64,000 nt of DNA from DASXKD01 sp963762735 (GTDB lineage: Bacteria; Actinomycetota; Actinomycetes; Streptosporangiales; Streptosporangiaceae): the NCBI GenBank assembly GCA_963762735.1, contig CAVXMG010000025.1:409858-473857 (forward strand), read 5' to 3'. The notes below the pieces were generated by a model. The model was not told where the DNA came from. It searched no databases and saw nothing but the letters and a program-made list of their open reading frames with translations. This document shows positions 10,510 to 20,195 of the stretch, piece after piece; the stretch's first letter is position 1; each line of letters begins with the position of its first letter. The position numbers and the translations under genes are program-made.

Positions 10510-11147
10510 CGGCGGTCTCCGCCCAGGTGCGCTCCAGCGCCTGCGCGAGCACCTCGGGTGGCTGTGCGCCGGAGACGGCGTACCGGCGGTCGAAGACGAA
10601 GAACGGGACGCCGGTCACGCCCAGGGACCGGGCCATCGCCTCGTCGGCGTCGACGTCGCGCGTCGTACTCGTCACCGGCCAGCACGGCCAGTGCCTCATC
10701 ACGGTCGAGGCCCGCGTCCGCCGCCAGGTCCGCGAGCGAGGCATGGTCGAAGATCGAGGCCTGCTCGGTGAAATAGGCGCGGTGCAGGCCCTCGGCCAGC
10801 TCGGCCTGCCTGCCGCGCGCCCTGGCAAGCTGCAGCAGCCGGTGCGCGTCCCGCGTGCTGCCGCTGCGCAGGCCGTCCATGTGAAAGGTCAGCCCGCGCT
10901 GGGCGGCGCGCTGCTCCATCTGCCGCTGCGCGTCGTGCGCCTGCGCCGCGCTCATCCCGTACTTGCTGGCCAGCAGCTCCACCGTGGGCGTGGTCACCCC
11001 CGGCGGTGCCGCGGGGTCCAGCTCGAAGGACCGGTAGGTGACGTCCACCTCGCCGCGGTGGGCGAACCCCTCCAGCGCCAGTTCGAGATGCCGCTTGCCC
11101 AGGTAGCACCAGGGGCACACCACGTCGGACCAGATCTCCACCTGCAT
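10487..11147 (-). CDS. FrnE-like DsbA-family oxidoreductase (one frame break)
   Basis: 219 residues joined. The N-terminus QVEIWSDVVCPWCYLGKRH carries the CPWC thioredoxin active site of the FrnE branch of DsbA-like proteins, which act as cytoplasmic disulfide or polyketide-type isomerases. The long helical insert and the C-terminal GVTGVPFFVFDRRYAVSGAQ (cis-proline loop) are also typical. The frame shifts near 10662 (one extra base between EYD and RDVDADEA). It faces the ABC operon and its 3' end overlaps dppF. It has no signal peptide, so it should stay in the cytoplasm. The ATG at 11147 is 52 bp from the divergent methyltransferase start. Confidence 0.85.
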
Positions 11148-11199
11148 GGCCGGGTCAACAAGCCGCGCGCCCGATCCCTTCCCCGGCGATACTGGTCGG

Positions 11200-11964
11200 A
11201 TGCAGCCACCCGAGCCTGGTTCCCTGGCCGAGTACTTCGACCACTGGTACGCGGACATGACCGTCTCGCCGGTCAAGGACGAGATCCAGCAGCGCCACCT
11301 GGGCCTGCCGGCATACCTGCTGTCCAACAGCCTGCTCGGCTGGGAGGGGATCGCCGAGGTCGTCACGGCGCTGCGGCTGTCCGGCGGCGCCACCCTGGTG
11401 GACCTGGCCTGCGGCCGTGGCGGCTACGGGCTGGAGATCGCCGGCCGCACCGGCGCCCGGCTGGTCGGGGTCGACTTCTCCGCCGAGGCGGTGCGCCAGG
11501 CCACCGAGCATGCCCGGCGGCTGGGCACCGCGGCGGAGTTCCGCGTCGGCGACCTGGCCTCGACCGGGCTGCAGGCGGGTGCGGCCAACGGCGTGCTGTG
11601 CGTGGACGCGATCCAGTTCGCCCCGCAGCCCGAGGCCGCTTACCAGGAGATGCGGCGGATCCTGGCGCCTGGCGGGCGCGCCGTGCTCACCTGCTGGGAG
11701 CCGCGCGACCCCGGCGACGAGCGCCTGCCCGCCCGGCTGCGGCACGTCGACCTGGCCGCCGGGCTGACCGCCGCGGGGTTCGGCGATGTCGAGGTCCGCG
11801 ACCGCCCGCTCTGGCAGGCCACGGAGCGCGCGATGTGGGCGGAAGCCGTGGCACTGGATCCCGGTGACGACCCGGCGCTGATCTCGTTCCGCAACGAGGG
11901 CCTGCGCTCCCCCACGGTCATCGAACTGACCCGCCGGGTCATGGCCACCGCGACCGCGCCGTAG
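11200..11964 (+). CDS. Class I SAM-dependent methyltransferase
   Basis: 254 residues. Motif I appears as LVDLACGRGGYGLEIA, followed by an acidic strand in LVGVDFSAEAV; the post-I region VLCVDAIQF and the loop EMRRILAPGGRAVLTCWEP complete a Methyltransf_11/25-type fold. The substrate is unknown, as for most such small-molecule enzymes. The ATG at 11200 was chosen because upstream codons lack conservation and MQPPEPGSLAEYFDHWYADM is a normal lead-in. It is divergent from the frnE-like gene and separated by 20 bp from the DUF1707 gene, so the latter may share its transcript. Confidence 0.88.
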   Translation: MQPPEPGSLAEYFDHWYADMTVSPVKDEIQQRHLGLPAYLLSNSLLGWEGIAEVVTALRLSGGATLVDLACGRGGYGLEIAGRTGARLVGVDFSAEAVRQATEHARRLGTAAEFRVGDLASTGLQAGAANGVLCVDAIQFAPQPEAAYQEMRRILAPGGRAVLTCWEPRDPGDERLPARLRHVDLAAGLTAAGFGDVEVRDRPLWQATERAMWAEAVALDPGDDPALISFRNEGLRSPTVIELTRRVMATATAP

Positions 11965-11984
11965 GCCGGCCGTACAGTCTGGCT

Positions 11985-12743
11985 ATGGCCGATGAGGGAT
12001 CCGCGCCCGGGCCTGGCGGCGAGCTGGTGCCCAGGGATGAGCGCGAGCTTGCGTCCCGCGATGAGCCGTTGCCGGGCGGCGCCGGGCTGCGCGCGTCGCA
12101 TGACGACCGGGACCGGGCGGTCGAGGTGCTGCGGGTTGCCGCGGGCGATGGCAGGATCACCGCGGAGGAGCTAGACGAGCGGGTGGGCGCGGCCCTGACG
12201 GCCCGCACCTACAGTGAGCTTGCGGCGCTGATCTCCGACCTGCCCGCCACCCCTGGCTCGCTGCCGCTCGTGCCGGGATCGCCGCCCGGCACAGCGCCGG
12301 GCGCGCGGCCCAAGGATCTGGTGCGCATCGAATGCGACACCAGCACGGCGCGCCGTGACGGCGCCTGGCTGGTGCCGCGGCGCCTGGAGGTGCGGCTGAC
12401 CCTAGGCAGCGTCACGCTGGATTTCACCGAGGCGGTGGTGTCCTGGCCGTCGCTGGAGATCGACGTCGATATCCAGACCGGGAGCCTGATCCTGGTGATC
12501 GCGCCGGGCATCCTGGTCAGCACCGATGACTTGGCGCTCAGTACCAGCAGCGTGAAGGTGGATGCGCCGTGGGGCCCAGAGGTGCCGGTCAGGTTCCGCA
12601 TTGACGTGTCGGGCCGGGCCAGCACAGGCACGATAACGGCGCGGCCACCGCGTCCCCTGCGACGGCCGCGCCGTAAGTTCTGGCACTGGCTGCTACGACG
12701 GCGGCCCGAGCAGCGCGCACTCGCCCGGCCGCCACTGACCTAG
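11985..12743 (+). CDS. DUF1707 (SHOCT-like) domain protein
   Basis: 252 residues. A DUF1707 domain sits at about residues 36-85, with LRASHDDRDRAVEVLR and GRITAEELDERVGAALTART, the short helical SHOCT-like motif common in actinomycetes. After a proline-rich linker comes a beta-rich segment (residues 110-215) resembling the cell-wall-active DUF2154-like half of many such proteins. The tail is a strongly basic RPPRPLRRPRRKFWHWLLRRR. No membrane helix is clear. Function is unknown; family members are often inner-face membrane or envelope-stress proteins. ATG at 11985. Confidence 0.8.
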   Translation: MADEGSAPGPGGELVPRDERELASRDEPLPGGAGLRASHDDRDRAVEVLRVAAGDGRITAEELDERVGAALTARTYSELAALISDLPATPGSLPLVPGSPPGTAPGARPKDLVRIECDTSTARRDGAWLVPRRLEVRLTLGSVTLDFTEAVVSWPSLEIDVDIQTGSLILVIAPGILVSTDDLALSTSSVKVDAPWGPEVPVRFRIDVSGRASTGTITARPPRPLRRPRRKFWHWLLRRRPEQRALARPPLT

Positions 12744-12813
12744 GGTCGAGGCCATCCTCCCCGCCCGGCACACGATGATCAAGGGCAGCGCCAGGTCTTT
12801 CAGATCGAAGGGG

Positions 12814-13956
12814 TCAGCGAACGATGACCAGGTCGATGGGGTCGAGGCCGACCCTGATCGCCCGGCCGGCCCGGAGGGTGGCGATCCGGATGGGGGTCAC
12901 GGTGTGTCCCTGAACCCTGCCGTTGCCGAAGTTGGCCACGTAGGCCATTGTCCCGTTCGGGGTGATCGCGATTGCGACAGGGTTGAGGCCCACGCGGATG
13001 GGCTGTCCGGCCGTGTTGGTGGCGGTCTGGACCGGGGTCACCGTGTGCCCGCCGAAATTGGCGACGAGGACGGTCTTGCCGTCCGGGGTGATCGCCATGG
13101 CGCCCGGCGCGCCGACGGGGATGGGCTGTCCGGCCGTGTTGGTGGCGGTCTGGATCGGGGTCACCGTGTTCGAGCCGAGGCTGGCCACGTAGACGGTCTT
13201 CCCGTTGGGCGTGATCACGAGAGTCTCAGGATCGCTCCTGACGCTGATCGGCGGGCCGGCCGTGCCGCTAGCGGTGCTGATCGGGGTTACGGTGCCCGAG
13301 CCGGAGTTGGCGACGTAGGCGGTCTTCCCGTTGGGTGTGATGGCGATGGCAAAGGGATTGCTCCCCACCCTGATCGCCTTGCCAACTGTGTTGGAGGCGG
13401 TCCGGACCGGGATCACCGTGCCGCCGAGGTAGTTGAGGAGATAGAGGGTCCTCCCGTCCGGCGTGATCGCGAGGGATTGAGAGCCGAACGGGTCAGCCCC
13501 GGTCCTGATCGTCTTCCCTGGCGTGTTCGTGGCGACCCGGATGGGGGTCATGCCGCCGAGGGCGCCGACGAGGTAGAGGGTCTTTCCGTCGGGGCTGACC
13601 AGCGGGTCACCGGCTTCCCTCACCTTGATCGCCCGGCCGGCCTTGTTGGTGGCGGTCCGGATCGGGGTCACCGTCTGCGGGCCGGCGCTGACGACGTAGA
13701 CGGTCCTGCCGTCCGGCGTGGCTGTGATGGCGTTGGCACCGTGGGTGTTGATCGCCCGGCTGGGCCGGTTGGTGGCGACCCGGATCGGCGTCACCGTGCC
13801 GGAGCCCTGGTTGGCGACGTAGACGGTCACCGGCGGGGCGGCGGTGCCGGCCACGCCGGCGGCGCTAGCCGGGGCGGTGGCTCCGGTCAATCCCAGCATG
13901 GCCAGTGCCGCCCCCGGCGCCGTGAGGTGCAGAACGCGCGTAATGGCTGGGCGCAT
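12814..13956 (-). CDS. Secreted YVTN-type beta-propeller protein
   Basis: 380 residues. A signal peptide (basic start, hydrophobic core, ATAPASAAG near residue 33) implies export. The rest is eight units of about 42 residues, each with a TPIRVATN-type segment followed by AITPDGKTVYVAN-type strands, the lactonase-like YVTN repeat. Units are also clearly similar at DNA level between about 12850 and 13820. Such propellers usually bind surface ligands or partners, and no enzyme residue set is evident. It is convergent with the DUF1707 gene and has a 216-bp upstream gap shared with the drrA operon. Confidence 0.88.
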   Translation of the reverse strand: MRPAITRVLHLTAPGAALAMLGLTGATAPASAAGVAGTAAPPVTVYVANQGSGTVTPIRVATNRPSRAINTHGANAITATPDGRTVYVVSAGPQTVTPIRTATNKAGRAIKVREAGDPLVSPDGKTLYLVGALGGMTPIRVATNTPGKTIRTGADPFGSQSLAITPDGRTLYLLNYLGGTVIPVRTASNTVGKAIRVGSNPFAIAITPNGKTAYVANSGSGTVTPISTASGTAGPPISVRSDPETLVITPNGKTVYVASLGSNTVTPIQTATNTAGQPIPVGAPGAMAITPDGKTVLVANFGGHTVTPVQTATNTAGQPIRVGLNPVAIAITPNGTMAYVANFGNGRVQGHTVTPIRIATLRAGRAIRVGLDPIDLVIVR

Positions 13957-14109
13957 CGCAGATCTCCCTTATTGCTCGCTCCCGCATGCCGCACAACGCG
14001 CGGCCGCCCCGGTCAGTAGACGCCGGACAATGCCCGCCGGGTTACGCAGCCCAGCAGCTATCGCGGCTTCAGGCCGAGCATGTTCCGGCCGCCAACGAGG
14101 TAGGACGCC

Positions 14110-14154
14110 GTGTCAGTGGTCGTGTCAGGGCCGTGTCAGGGCCGTGTCAGGGCC
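14110..14154 (+). promoter_or_regulatory. GTGTCAG direct-repeat array upstream of the drrAB operon
   Basis: GTGTCAG occurs at 14110, 14122, 14133 and 14144, with spacings of 12, 11 and 11 bp; the last three are inside perfect 11-bp repeats (GTGTCAGGGCC). Heptamers repeated every 11 bp on one helix face are the known layout of SARP-family binding sites. A SARP gene lies directly beyond drrB. The array ends 18 bp before the drrA start, which is close for an activator site unless the promoter or true start differs; it could also repress. Confidence 0.5.
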
Positions 14155-14172
14155 GGTGCCGATAGTGGTCGC

Positions 14173-15117
14173 ATGAGAAGTTCAGCGATTGCAGTCTCAG
14201 GGCTGCGCAAGGCATACGGGGACAAGACCGTGCTCGATGGCATCGATCTAGATGTTCCTGCGGGCACGGTCTTCTCCCTGCTCGGCCCGAATGGGGCGGG
14301 TAAGACGACGACGGTGAACGTGCTGACCACGTTGATGAAGGCCGACGGTGGGACGGTACGGGTTGCCGGGCATGATGTTGCGACCGAGACCAAGGCGGTG
14401 CGCGCGGTAATCGGGGTCACCGGTCAGTTCGCGGCGGTGGACGATCTGCTGACGGGGCAGGAGAACCTGCAGTTGATGGCGGATCTGCACCATCTGCGGG
14501 CCGGCGAGGGCAAGCGGGTGGTCACCTCACTGCTGGAACGGTTCGATCTGGCGGAGTCGGCGCAGAAGATGGCGGCGACCTATTCCGGCGGTATGCGCCG
14601 GAAGCTGGACCTGGCGATGACGCTGGTCACCAGGCCGCAGATCATTTTCCTGGACGAGCCGACGACGGGACTGGATCCGCGCAGCCGCCGCACGATGTGG
14701 AACATCGTCCGCGAGTTGGTGGCCGACGGCGTGACCGTTTTCCTCACTACCCAGAATCTCGAAGAAGCCGATCAGCTCGCCGACCGGATCGCGGTGCTCG
14801 ACCAGGGCCACTTGGTTGCCCAGGGCACTCCCGGCGAACTCAAGCGCCAGGTCCCCGGCAGCCACGTCCGGCTCCGGTTTTCCGACGTCGTGGTACTGGA
14901 CGCGGCGGCGCGGGTCCTGAACGGCTCGACGCGGGACGACGAGGACCTGACCCTGCGGGTTCCCAGCGATGGCAGGGCGAAATCGTTGCGGGCTCTGCTG
15001 GATCGGCTCGATGAGCATTCGATCGACGTTGAGGAATTCTCCGTGCACACACCGGACCTCGATGACGTTTTCCTTGCCCTGACCAGTCACGCGAGCACGG
15101 AGGCCAGCACACAATGA
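14173..15117 (+). CDS. DrrA-type daunorubicin/multidrug exporter ATPase
   Basis: 314 residues. Walker A GPNGAGKTTT, Q-loop in VTGQFAAVDDLLTGQENL (diagnostic of the DrrA group), signature YSGGMRRKLDLA, Walker B IIFLDEPTTGLD, and a C-terminal DrrA extension ending in VEEFSVHTPDLDDVFLAL. It would energise drug or lipid export with the permease next door. ATG at 14173 is favoured because GLRKAYGDK follows at normal distance; translation upstream would cross the repeat array. The stop overlaps the permease start by four bases (ATGA). Confidence 0.93.
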   Translation: MRSSAIAVSGLRKAYGDKTVLDGIDLDVPAGTVFSLLGPNGAGKTTTVNVLTTLMKADGGTVRVAGHDVATETKAVRAVIGVTGQFAAVDDLLTGQENLQLMADLHHLRAGEGKRVVTSLLERFDLAESAQKMAATYSGGMRRKLDLAMTLVTRPQIIFLDEPTTGLDPRSRRTMWNIVRELVADGVTVFLTTQNLEEADQLADRIAVLDQGHLVAQGTPGELKRQVPGSHVRLRFSDVVVLDAAARVLNGSTRDDEDLTLRVPSDGRAKSLRALLDRLDEHSIDVEEFSVHTPDLDDVFLALTSHASTEASTQ

Positions 15118-15877
15118 GCACCATTTCAGCACCGCTGACCGATTCGCGGATCATGCTGCGCCGCAACCTCAAGCACATCCGCCGGAATCCGATCACGATA
15201 TTCAACGCGGCCTTGATGCCGGTCGTGCTCATGTTGCTACTCGTATACGTGTTCGGCAACGCATTCAATGTCGGCGAGCACTACGTCGAATACGCAACAC
15301 CAGGCCTGATCCTGCTGGCCATCACCTACGGGTTGTCGGCCACTGCGGTATCCGTGAACTCCGACATGACGAAGGGCATCATCAACCGTTTCAAGGTCAT
15401 GAATGTCTCCCGCGGCGCCGTCCTGAATGGTCACGTCGCGGCCACCATGCTGAGCAGCTCGGTATCCATTGCGGTCATCATCGGAATGGCCTTCGCACTG
15501 GGGTTCAGGTCGCCTGCGACCCTCCTCGACTGGCTCGGCGCGATCGGTATCATCGCGGCGACAGCTTTCGCGGCCGCCTGGCTCACGGTCGCGCTTGGAA
15601 TGGCTGCGAAAACTCCGGAATCCGCAGCCCTCACCGTCGTGCCGCTGCTCCTGCTGCCATTCGTGAGCAGCGCGATCGTGCCGGCCGCCAAGATGGGAGC
15701 CAGGGTGTCCGGCAATTTGCGCAGTATCAGCCCTTCACGCCGATTATCGAATCGTTGCGTGGATTGCTCGCCGGCACCCCGTCGGGCGGCTACGCGGCCG
15801 CCGCTCTCGCCTGGTGCGCCGGGATCGCCCTCGTCGGGTACCTGTGGTCGCGTGCCACGTTCAGCAAGCGAGCGTAG
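15114..15877 (+). CDS. DrrB-type ABC-2 exporter permease (one frame break)
   Basis: 254 residues joined. An N-terminal cytoplasmic segment RRNLKHIRRNPITIF precedes six hydrophobic stretches, as in DrrB/ABC-2 permeases. The region LPFVSSAIVPAAKM then leads to QYQPFTPIIESLRGLL, the conserved late motif. The frame changes near 15710, where GTGTCC-GG probably lacks a C (CCC read as CC). Beyond that point the uninterrupted written frame is only antisense to the SARP gene. Its real end at 15877 overlaps the convergent SARP stop by 17 bp. It is coupled to drrA and shares its control. Confidence 0.85.
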
Positions 15878-18800
15878 CTTCGGCCAGCTCACGCCAGCTC
15901 GCCTGCGCCCCCTCCTGCGCCGCCTCGGCGAACCGCGCTTCGCCGAGGCGGCGCCGCGCGGCCTGTTCGATCCGGGCCACATCCGGTTGCGACCGATCCG
16001 GCAGTCCGCGCACGCTCGCGCTTGCCGCGAGCAGCCGCGCGGCCTGCTCGTACCGTTCGCCACGCAGCGCCAGGTCCGCGATCCCGACCAGTACCCGCGC
16101 GATCAGGGGCGCATGCCCCGCCTCCGACGCGGCCTGGAATGCCGCGCCGCGGTGCTCGCGGGCCTCGCCGGGGCTGTCGGCGAGGTAACCGAGCAGGTCG
16201 TGTGTCACCGCCCGGACAGGCGCCCGCTCCGCTTCGTCGCCCAGCATGGTTGTCGCGACGCCGAGTTGCCGGTATGCCTGCTCGGTGTCGCCGCTCCAGC
16301 GGGCCAGCTCCGCCTTCGCCAGGGCCAGCGCGGCCAGCGCAGACGGCCACGCGACCCGTTCCGCGTACCGCTGTGCCTCGGCCATGGCAGCCGTGCTGGA
16401 CTCCTCATCACCCAGCAGCCAGTACAGCTGAGCCTGCCGCGACCGCCACGGAACCACATCTTCGATGGCGCCGACCTCGGTGACGACCGCGATCGCCTGT
16501 TCGTAGTGCTCGCACGCACCGGCGAACTCGCCGCGCGTGGCGATTCGGTCCGCCAGCTCGGTCAGAGCGAACGAAATCCCCCACCGCTCGCCGAGCGCCC
16601 GAAACTCGGCGAGCGCCATCTCGAGATAGGCATCCGCATCCCGCCCGCCCTGGCCGAGCATGATCCGCATCTTGCCGAGGTGCAGCCGGGCCAGTGCGCG
16701 CACCCACGGGTCGTCGTGGGTGAGCAGCGGTTCGAACGCGGGCAAGAACGCGTCCGGCGCCTGCAACATGCGTTCCAGCGGGGCGACGAACCCCAGCCGC
16801 GGGTCGCGGCGCTGACTGCGCTGACTGAACCGGTATGCCTTGTGGATCCACTCCGCCGCCTGGTACTGGTCAGCCGGACCGTCGGTCATGAACGTCACGC
16901 CAAGCGCGTAAACGAGGGCCCGGATCTCATCGCTCACCTCGCCGGGCGTGTTGGTGGCCGCGGTGATCAGCTCGAGGCCCTCGGCCTTGTGCCCGCCGAG
17001 CCACCAGTACCAGCCGGCTGCCGCCGCGAGCCGCATCGCCCCGTGCGCCTCGCCGGCCGCGAGCGCGCCACGCAGGGCAACAGCGATGTTGTCATGCTCG
17101 GCCTCGAGCGTGGCGAGCCACTCCAACTGCTCGGCGCGGCGCAGATGCGGGTCCGCGGTTTCGGCGAGTCCGGTGAAGTACGCGAGATGCGCACGGCGCG
17201 CCAGGTCCGATTCGCCCGCCTCCGCGAGCCGGTCCCGGGCGTATTCCTTGATCGTGTCGAGCATCCGGTAGCGCGGTGCGCTGTCCCCCTCGGTGAGCAG
17301 CAGCGATTTCTCGGCCAGCGCGGTCAGCAACTTGAGCACTTCCCCCCGCTCGACCGAATCACCGCCGCAGACCTGCTCGGCCGCGTCCAGGCTCGCCCCG
17401 CCGGAGAACACCGCGAGCCTGCGCAGGACCATCCGTTCGGCGTCGGTGAGCAGCTCCCAGCTCCAGTCGACCACCGCGCGCAACGTCCGGTGGTGTGGCA
17501 GCGCGGTACGGCTGCCGCCGGTCAGCAGGCGGAACCGGTCGTCGAGACGGTTGGCGAGCTGATCGAGGGACATGGTGCGCAATCTGGCTGCGGCGAGTTC
17601 GATTGCCAGCGGTATCCCGTCGAGCGCCCGGCAGACGCGCGCCATGTTCGACAGCGTGCGGGCGTCGGTCGCAAGATCCTTGCGCACCGCGCCGGCCCGG
17701 TCCTGCAGCAGCTGAACGGCCTGGGAGGACTCGATCTCGCCAGGGTCCGCGTCCTCGGCCGGCAGCGCCAGCGGCTCGACCTGCCACAGCGCCTCACCGG
17801 TGATGCCGAGCGGTTCCCTGCTCGTCGCGAGAATCCGCAGCCGCTGGCACTCCCCGAGCACCCGGTGGGCGAACGCCGCCGCAGACTCGATGACGTGCTC
17901 ACAGTTGTCCAGAATCAAGAGCGTTTCGCGCTCGCGGATCGCGGCGATGAGCCGGTCCATCGGTTCCGCATTCGGTGCGCCGCCGAGCAGCGCATCCCGG
18001 AGCCCGAGCGCGGCGAGCGTCGGTTGCGCCACGTCACTACTCGCGCCGATCGGACGCCAGTTCCACCAGCCAGGCCCCGTCCGGCAGGTCGCCGAGCAGC
18101 GTGCGAGCGGTTTCCGTGGCCAGCCTGGTCTTCCCCGAGCCGCCCGGCCCGATCAGGGTGGTGAGCCGATGTTCGGCGATGAGTTCGCGGACCGCGGCGA
18201 CATCAGCGTCCCTGCCGACGAAGCTGGTCAGCTCGGCGCGCAAGTTGGTCCTCCGGGCCTCCTCCTGCCAGCGCTGCTCCCGCCGTCCCAGCTCGCCCCG
18301 CAGCAGCGCGACGTGCAATGCGGACAGCTCAGGCGAGGGGTCGACGCCCAGCGCGTCGGCCAGGGCTTCTCTCGTCCGCTGGTACACGAGCAGCGCCTCG
18401 GTGTCGCGACCGGTCGCGACGAGGGCTCGCATCAGCGCAGCGACAAGCCGTTCCCGCACCGGATGCGCGGCCACCAAGTCGGTTAGTTCCGTGACCAGCC
18501 CCGCACCGTGGCCGAGGCTGATCTCCGCATCGAACCGATCCTCCATGGCCGTCAGGTGCAGCCCCTCGAGCCGGGTGACCGCCGCGTCAAACGCGGCACT
18601 ATCCTGCAAACCGACGTCCTGCATAGCCGCACCGCGCCACAATGCGAGGGCCTCGCGCAGCAGCCGTACCCGCCGCGGATCCTCGTCATTGCGGGCCTGG
18701 CCGACGAGGCGTTCGAACCGCACCGCGTCGACAGCGTCGGGTTCCACCCTCAACCGGTAGCCGTCCGTCTGCCCCTCGACCAACCCTTCCGGCAGTGCCT

Positions 18801-19014
18801 TCCGCAGCCGGGAAGCCAAGCGTTGCAAGGCATTCGCCGCTTCGGAGGGCGGGCGCTCACCCCAAATCCAGTCAACGAGCGTCGCCTTCGGGACTGCGTG
18901 ACCTGGTTCGAGCGCGAGGGCGATCAACAGCCCGCGCAACCGGGCGCCCGGCACGTCGGCGAGGACGCCGTCGTCCGTGCGAACCTCGAGGGATCCAAGC
19001 ATCCCGATCTGCAC
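15861..19014 (-). CDS. AfsR-like SARP regulator with NB-ARC ATPase and TPR region (one frame break)
   Basis: About 1050 residues joined. The N-terminus IGMLGSLEVRTDDGVLADV and LRGLLIALALEPGHAV form an OmpR-like winged helix. A BTAD domain (LREALALWRG, LVYQRTREALADALGVDPSPEL) completes the SARP module by about residue 245. Then come Walker A GPGGSGKTRLA, ILDNCEHVIE (Walker B region) and a long helical TPR-like C-terminal half. The frame slips near 18043 (extra base between LASDR and ASSDVAQP). Such proteins activate secondary-metabolite or export operons. It is convergent with drrAB, whose upstream region carries SARP-style repeats. The unspliced reading would separate the DNA-binding and ATPase parts. 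Confidence 0.88.
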
Positions 19015-19190
19015 CTAGCCGATTTTGCCATGGGCGATTGGCAGGGCTCCAACTGGTGACGCAGCGCCGGAAGTTGCGGAGGTGATGGCACCACCGTGCC
19101 CGATGCCACTAGCTGTAGTGCAGCGGGCCTTCGATCTCGATCATCGCGATCTCCGTCCGACACGCCGCCCGATGTCGTTGCCAAATTAAA

Positions 19191-19222
19191 CTGATATCAC
19201 TATGCTAGACATGTAATATCAG
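19191..19222. promoter_or_regulatory. Inverted repeat upstream of the SPFH operon
   Basis: CTGATAT (19191) and ATATCAG (19216) form a perfect inverted repeat with an 18-bp spacer in an unusually AT-rich stretch, 24 bp before the SPFH ATG. TATGCT at 19201 could serve as a -10. The second gene of the operon encodes a ribbon-helix-helix protein, a family that usually binds such sites and autoregulates. The rest of the 232-bp gap from the SARP gene shows nothing coding. Confidence 0.5.
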
Positions 19223-19246
19223 ACAGGTCAAGTGGAGGTGGTAGCG

Positions 19247-20176
19247 ATGACCGTGCAGGCTCCCGTCAGTACAAGTCATGCACCGGCACCGGCCCAGGTG
19301 CCGATCGCCGAGCGTGCGACCTCGTCGACGCGCGGCGTCAAAGTGCTGATATCCGGCGTCGTGGCAATCCTCGCCGCCGTGGCGGTGCTGGTGTACTCGG
19401 GCAAGCAGACCGATGGCACCAAGACAGCCCTGATCTGGGCAGGCGTTATCGTGCTGATCGGCGCCGGGATACTGCTGGGCGGCCTCACGCCCGTCACCCC
19501 AGGTCAGGCGCGCGTCATCCAGCTGTTCGGCAAGTATCGCGGCACGATACGCGAGCCGGGGCTGCAATGGGTGAACCCGTTGACCCGGCGGATCAGGGTG
19601 TCCACCCGGATCCGCAACCATGAGACGGCGCAGGCCAAGGTCAACGACGCCGACGGCAACCCGATCGAGATCGCCGCCGTGGTCGTCTGGCAGGTCGCCG
19701 ACACCGCCAAGGCCACCTATGCGGTCGACGATTACACCAAGTTCGTGTCCATCCAGACCGAGACCGCGGTGCGGCACATCGCCTCCCGCTACCCCTACAC
19801 CAGCCAAGACGGGGATCTTTCGCTGCGCGACAACGCCGAAGAGATCACCGCGCGCCTGTCCGACGAGATCGCCGACCGGGTTGCCTCGGCCGGAGTGCAG
19901 ATCATCGAGTCACGCCTGACCCGGCTGTCGTACGCTGCGGAGATCGCCCAGGCCATGCTGCGCCAGCAGCAGGCCAGCGCCGTGGTGGGCGCGCGGCGGA
20001 CGATCGTCCAGGGAGCCGTCGGCATGGTCCAGCTCGCCCTGCAGCGGCTGGAGGAGGAGGGCGTGGTCGAGCTGGACGAGGAACGCAAGGCCACGATGGT
20101 GTCCAACCTGCTCGTCGTCCTGTGCAGCGAGCAGGCCACCCAGCCCATCGTCAACACCGGCACCCTGTACCAGTGA
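19247..20176 (+). CDS. SPFH/band-7 domain membrane protein
   Basis: 309 residues. After a short polar N-terminus come two membrane segments (about residues 37-54 and 65-83), then an SPFH domain with VTPGQARVIQLFGKYRGTIREPGLQWVNP. The helical heptad-like region AEIAQAMLRQQQASAVVGARR follows, as in stomatin/flotillin proteins that form ring assemblies on membranes. The ATG at 19247 has GGAGGTGGTAGCG before it. The RHH gene starts 20 bp downstream, a pairing seen repeatedly in actinomycetes. No peptidase partner (NfeD) is present. Confidence 0.9.
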   Translation: MTVQAPVSTSHAPAPAQVPIAERATSSTRGVKVLISGVVAILAAVAVLVYSGKQTDGTKTALIWAGVIVLIGAGILLGGLTPVTPGQARVIQLFGKYRGTIREPGLQWVNPLTRRIRVSTRIRNHETAQAKVNDADGNPIEIAAVVVWQVADTAKATYAVDDYTKFVSIQTETAVRHIASRYPYTSQDGDLSLRDNAEEITARLSDEIADRVASAGVQIIESRLTRLSYAAEIAQAMLRQQQASAVVGARRTIVQGAVGMVQLALQRLEEEGVVELDEERKATMVSNLLVVLCSEQATQPIVNTGTLYQ

Positions 20177-20195
20177 CGGCGGGCACGGCATCACA

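Noticed and set aside
12850..13820. Regularly spaced DNA repeats that could suggest a CRISPR array
   Set aside because: Spacing is about 125-135 bp, the repeats are inexact and in frame, and they encode beta-propeller blades.
12775..14019. A plus-strand frame with regular repeats rich in DRPAG and GGDPDRGHR
   Set aside because: It is the mirror image of the YVTN repeat gene on the minus strand. The true gene has a signal peptide and propeller motifs.
15114..18164. A continuous 1016-codon plus-strand frame starting at drrB
   Set aside because: After about 15710 it is only the antisense of the SARP gene, with Arg/Pro/Gln-rich composition and no domain. It arises because a frame break in drrB leads into a GC-rich open frame.
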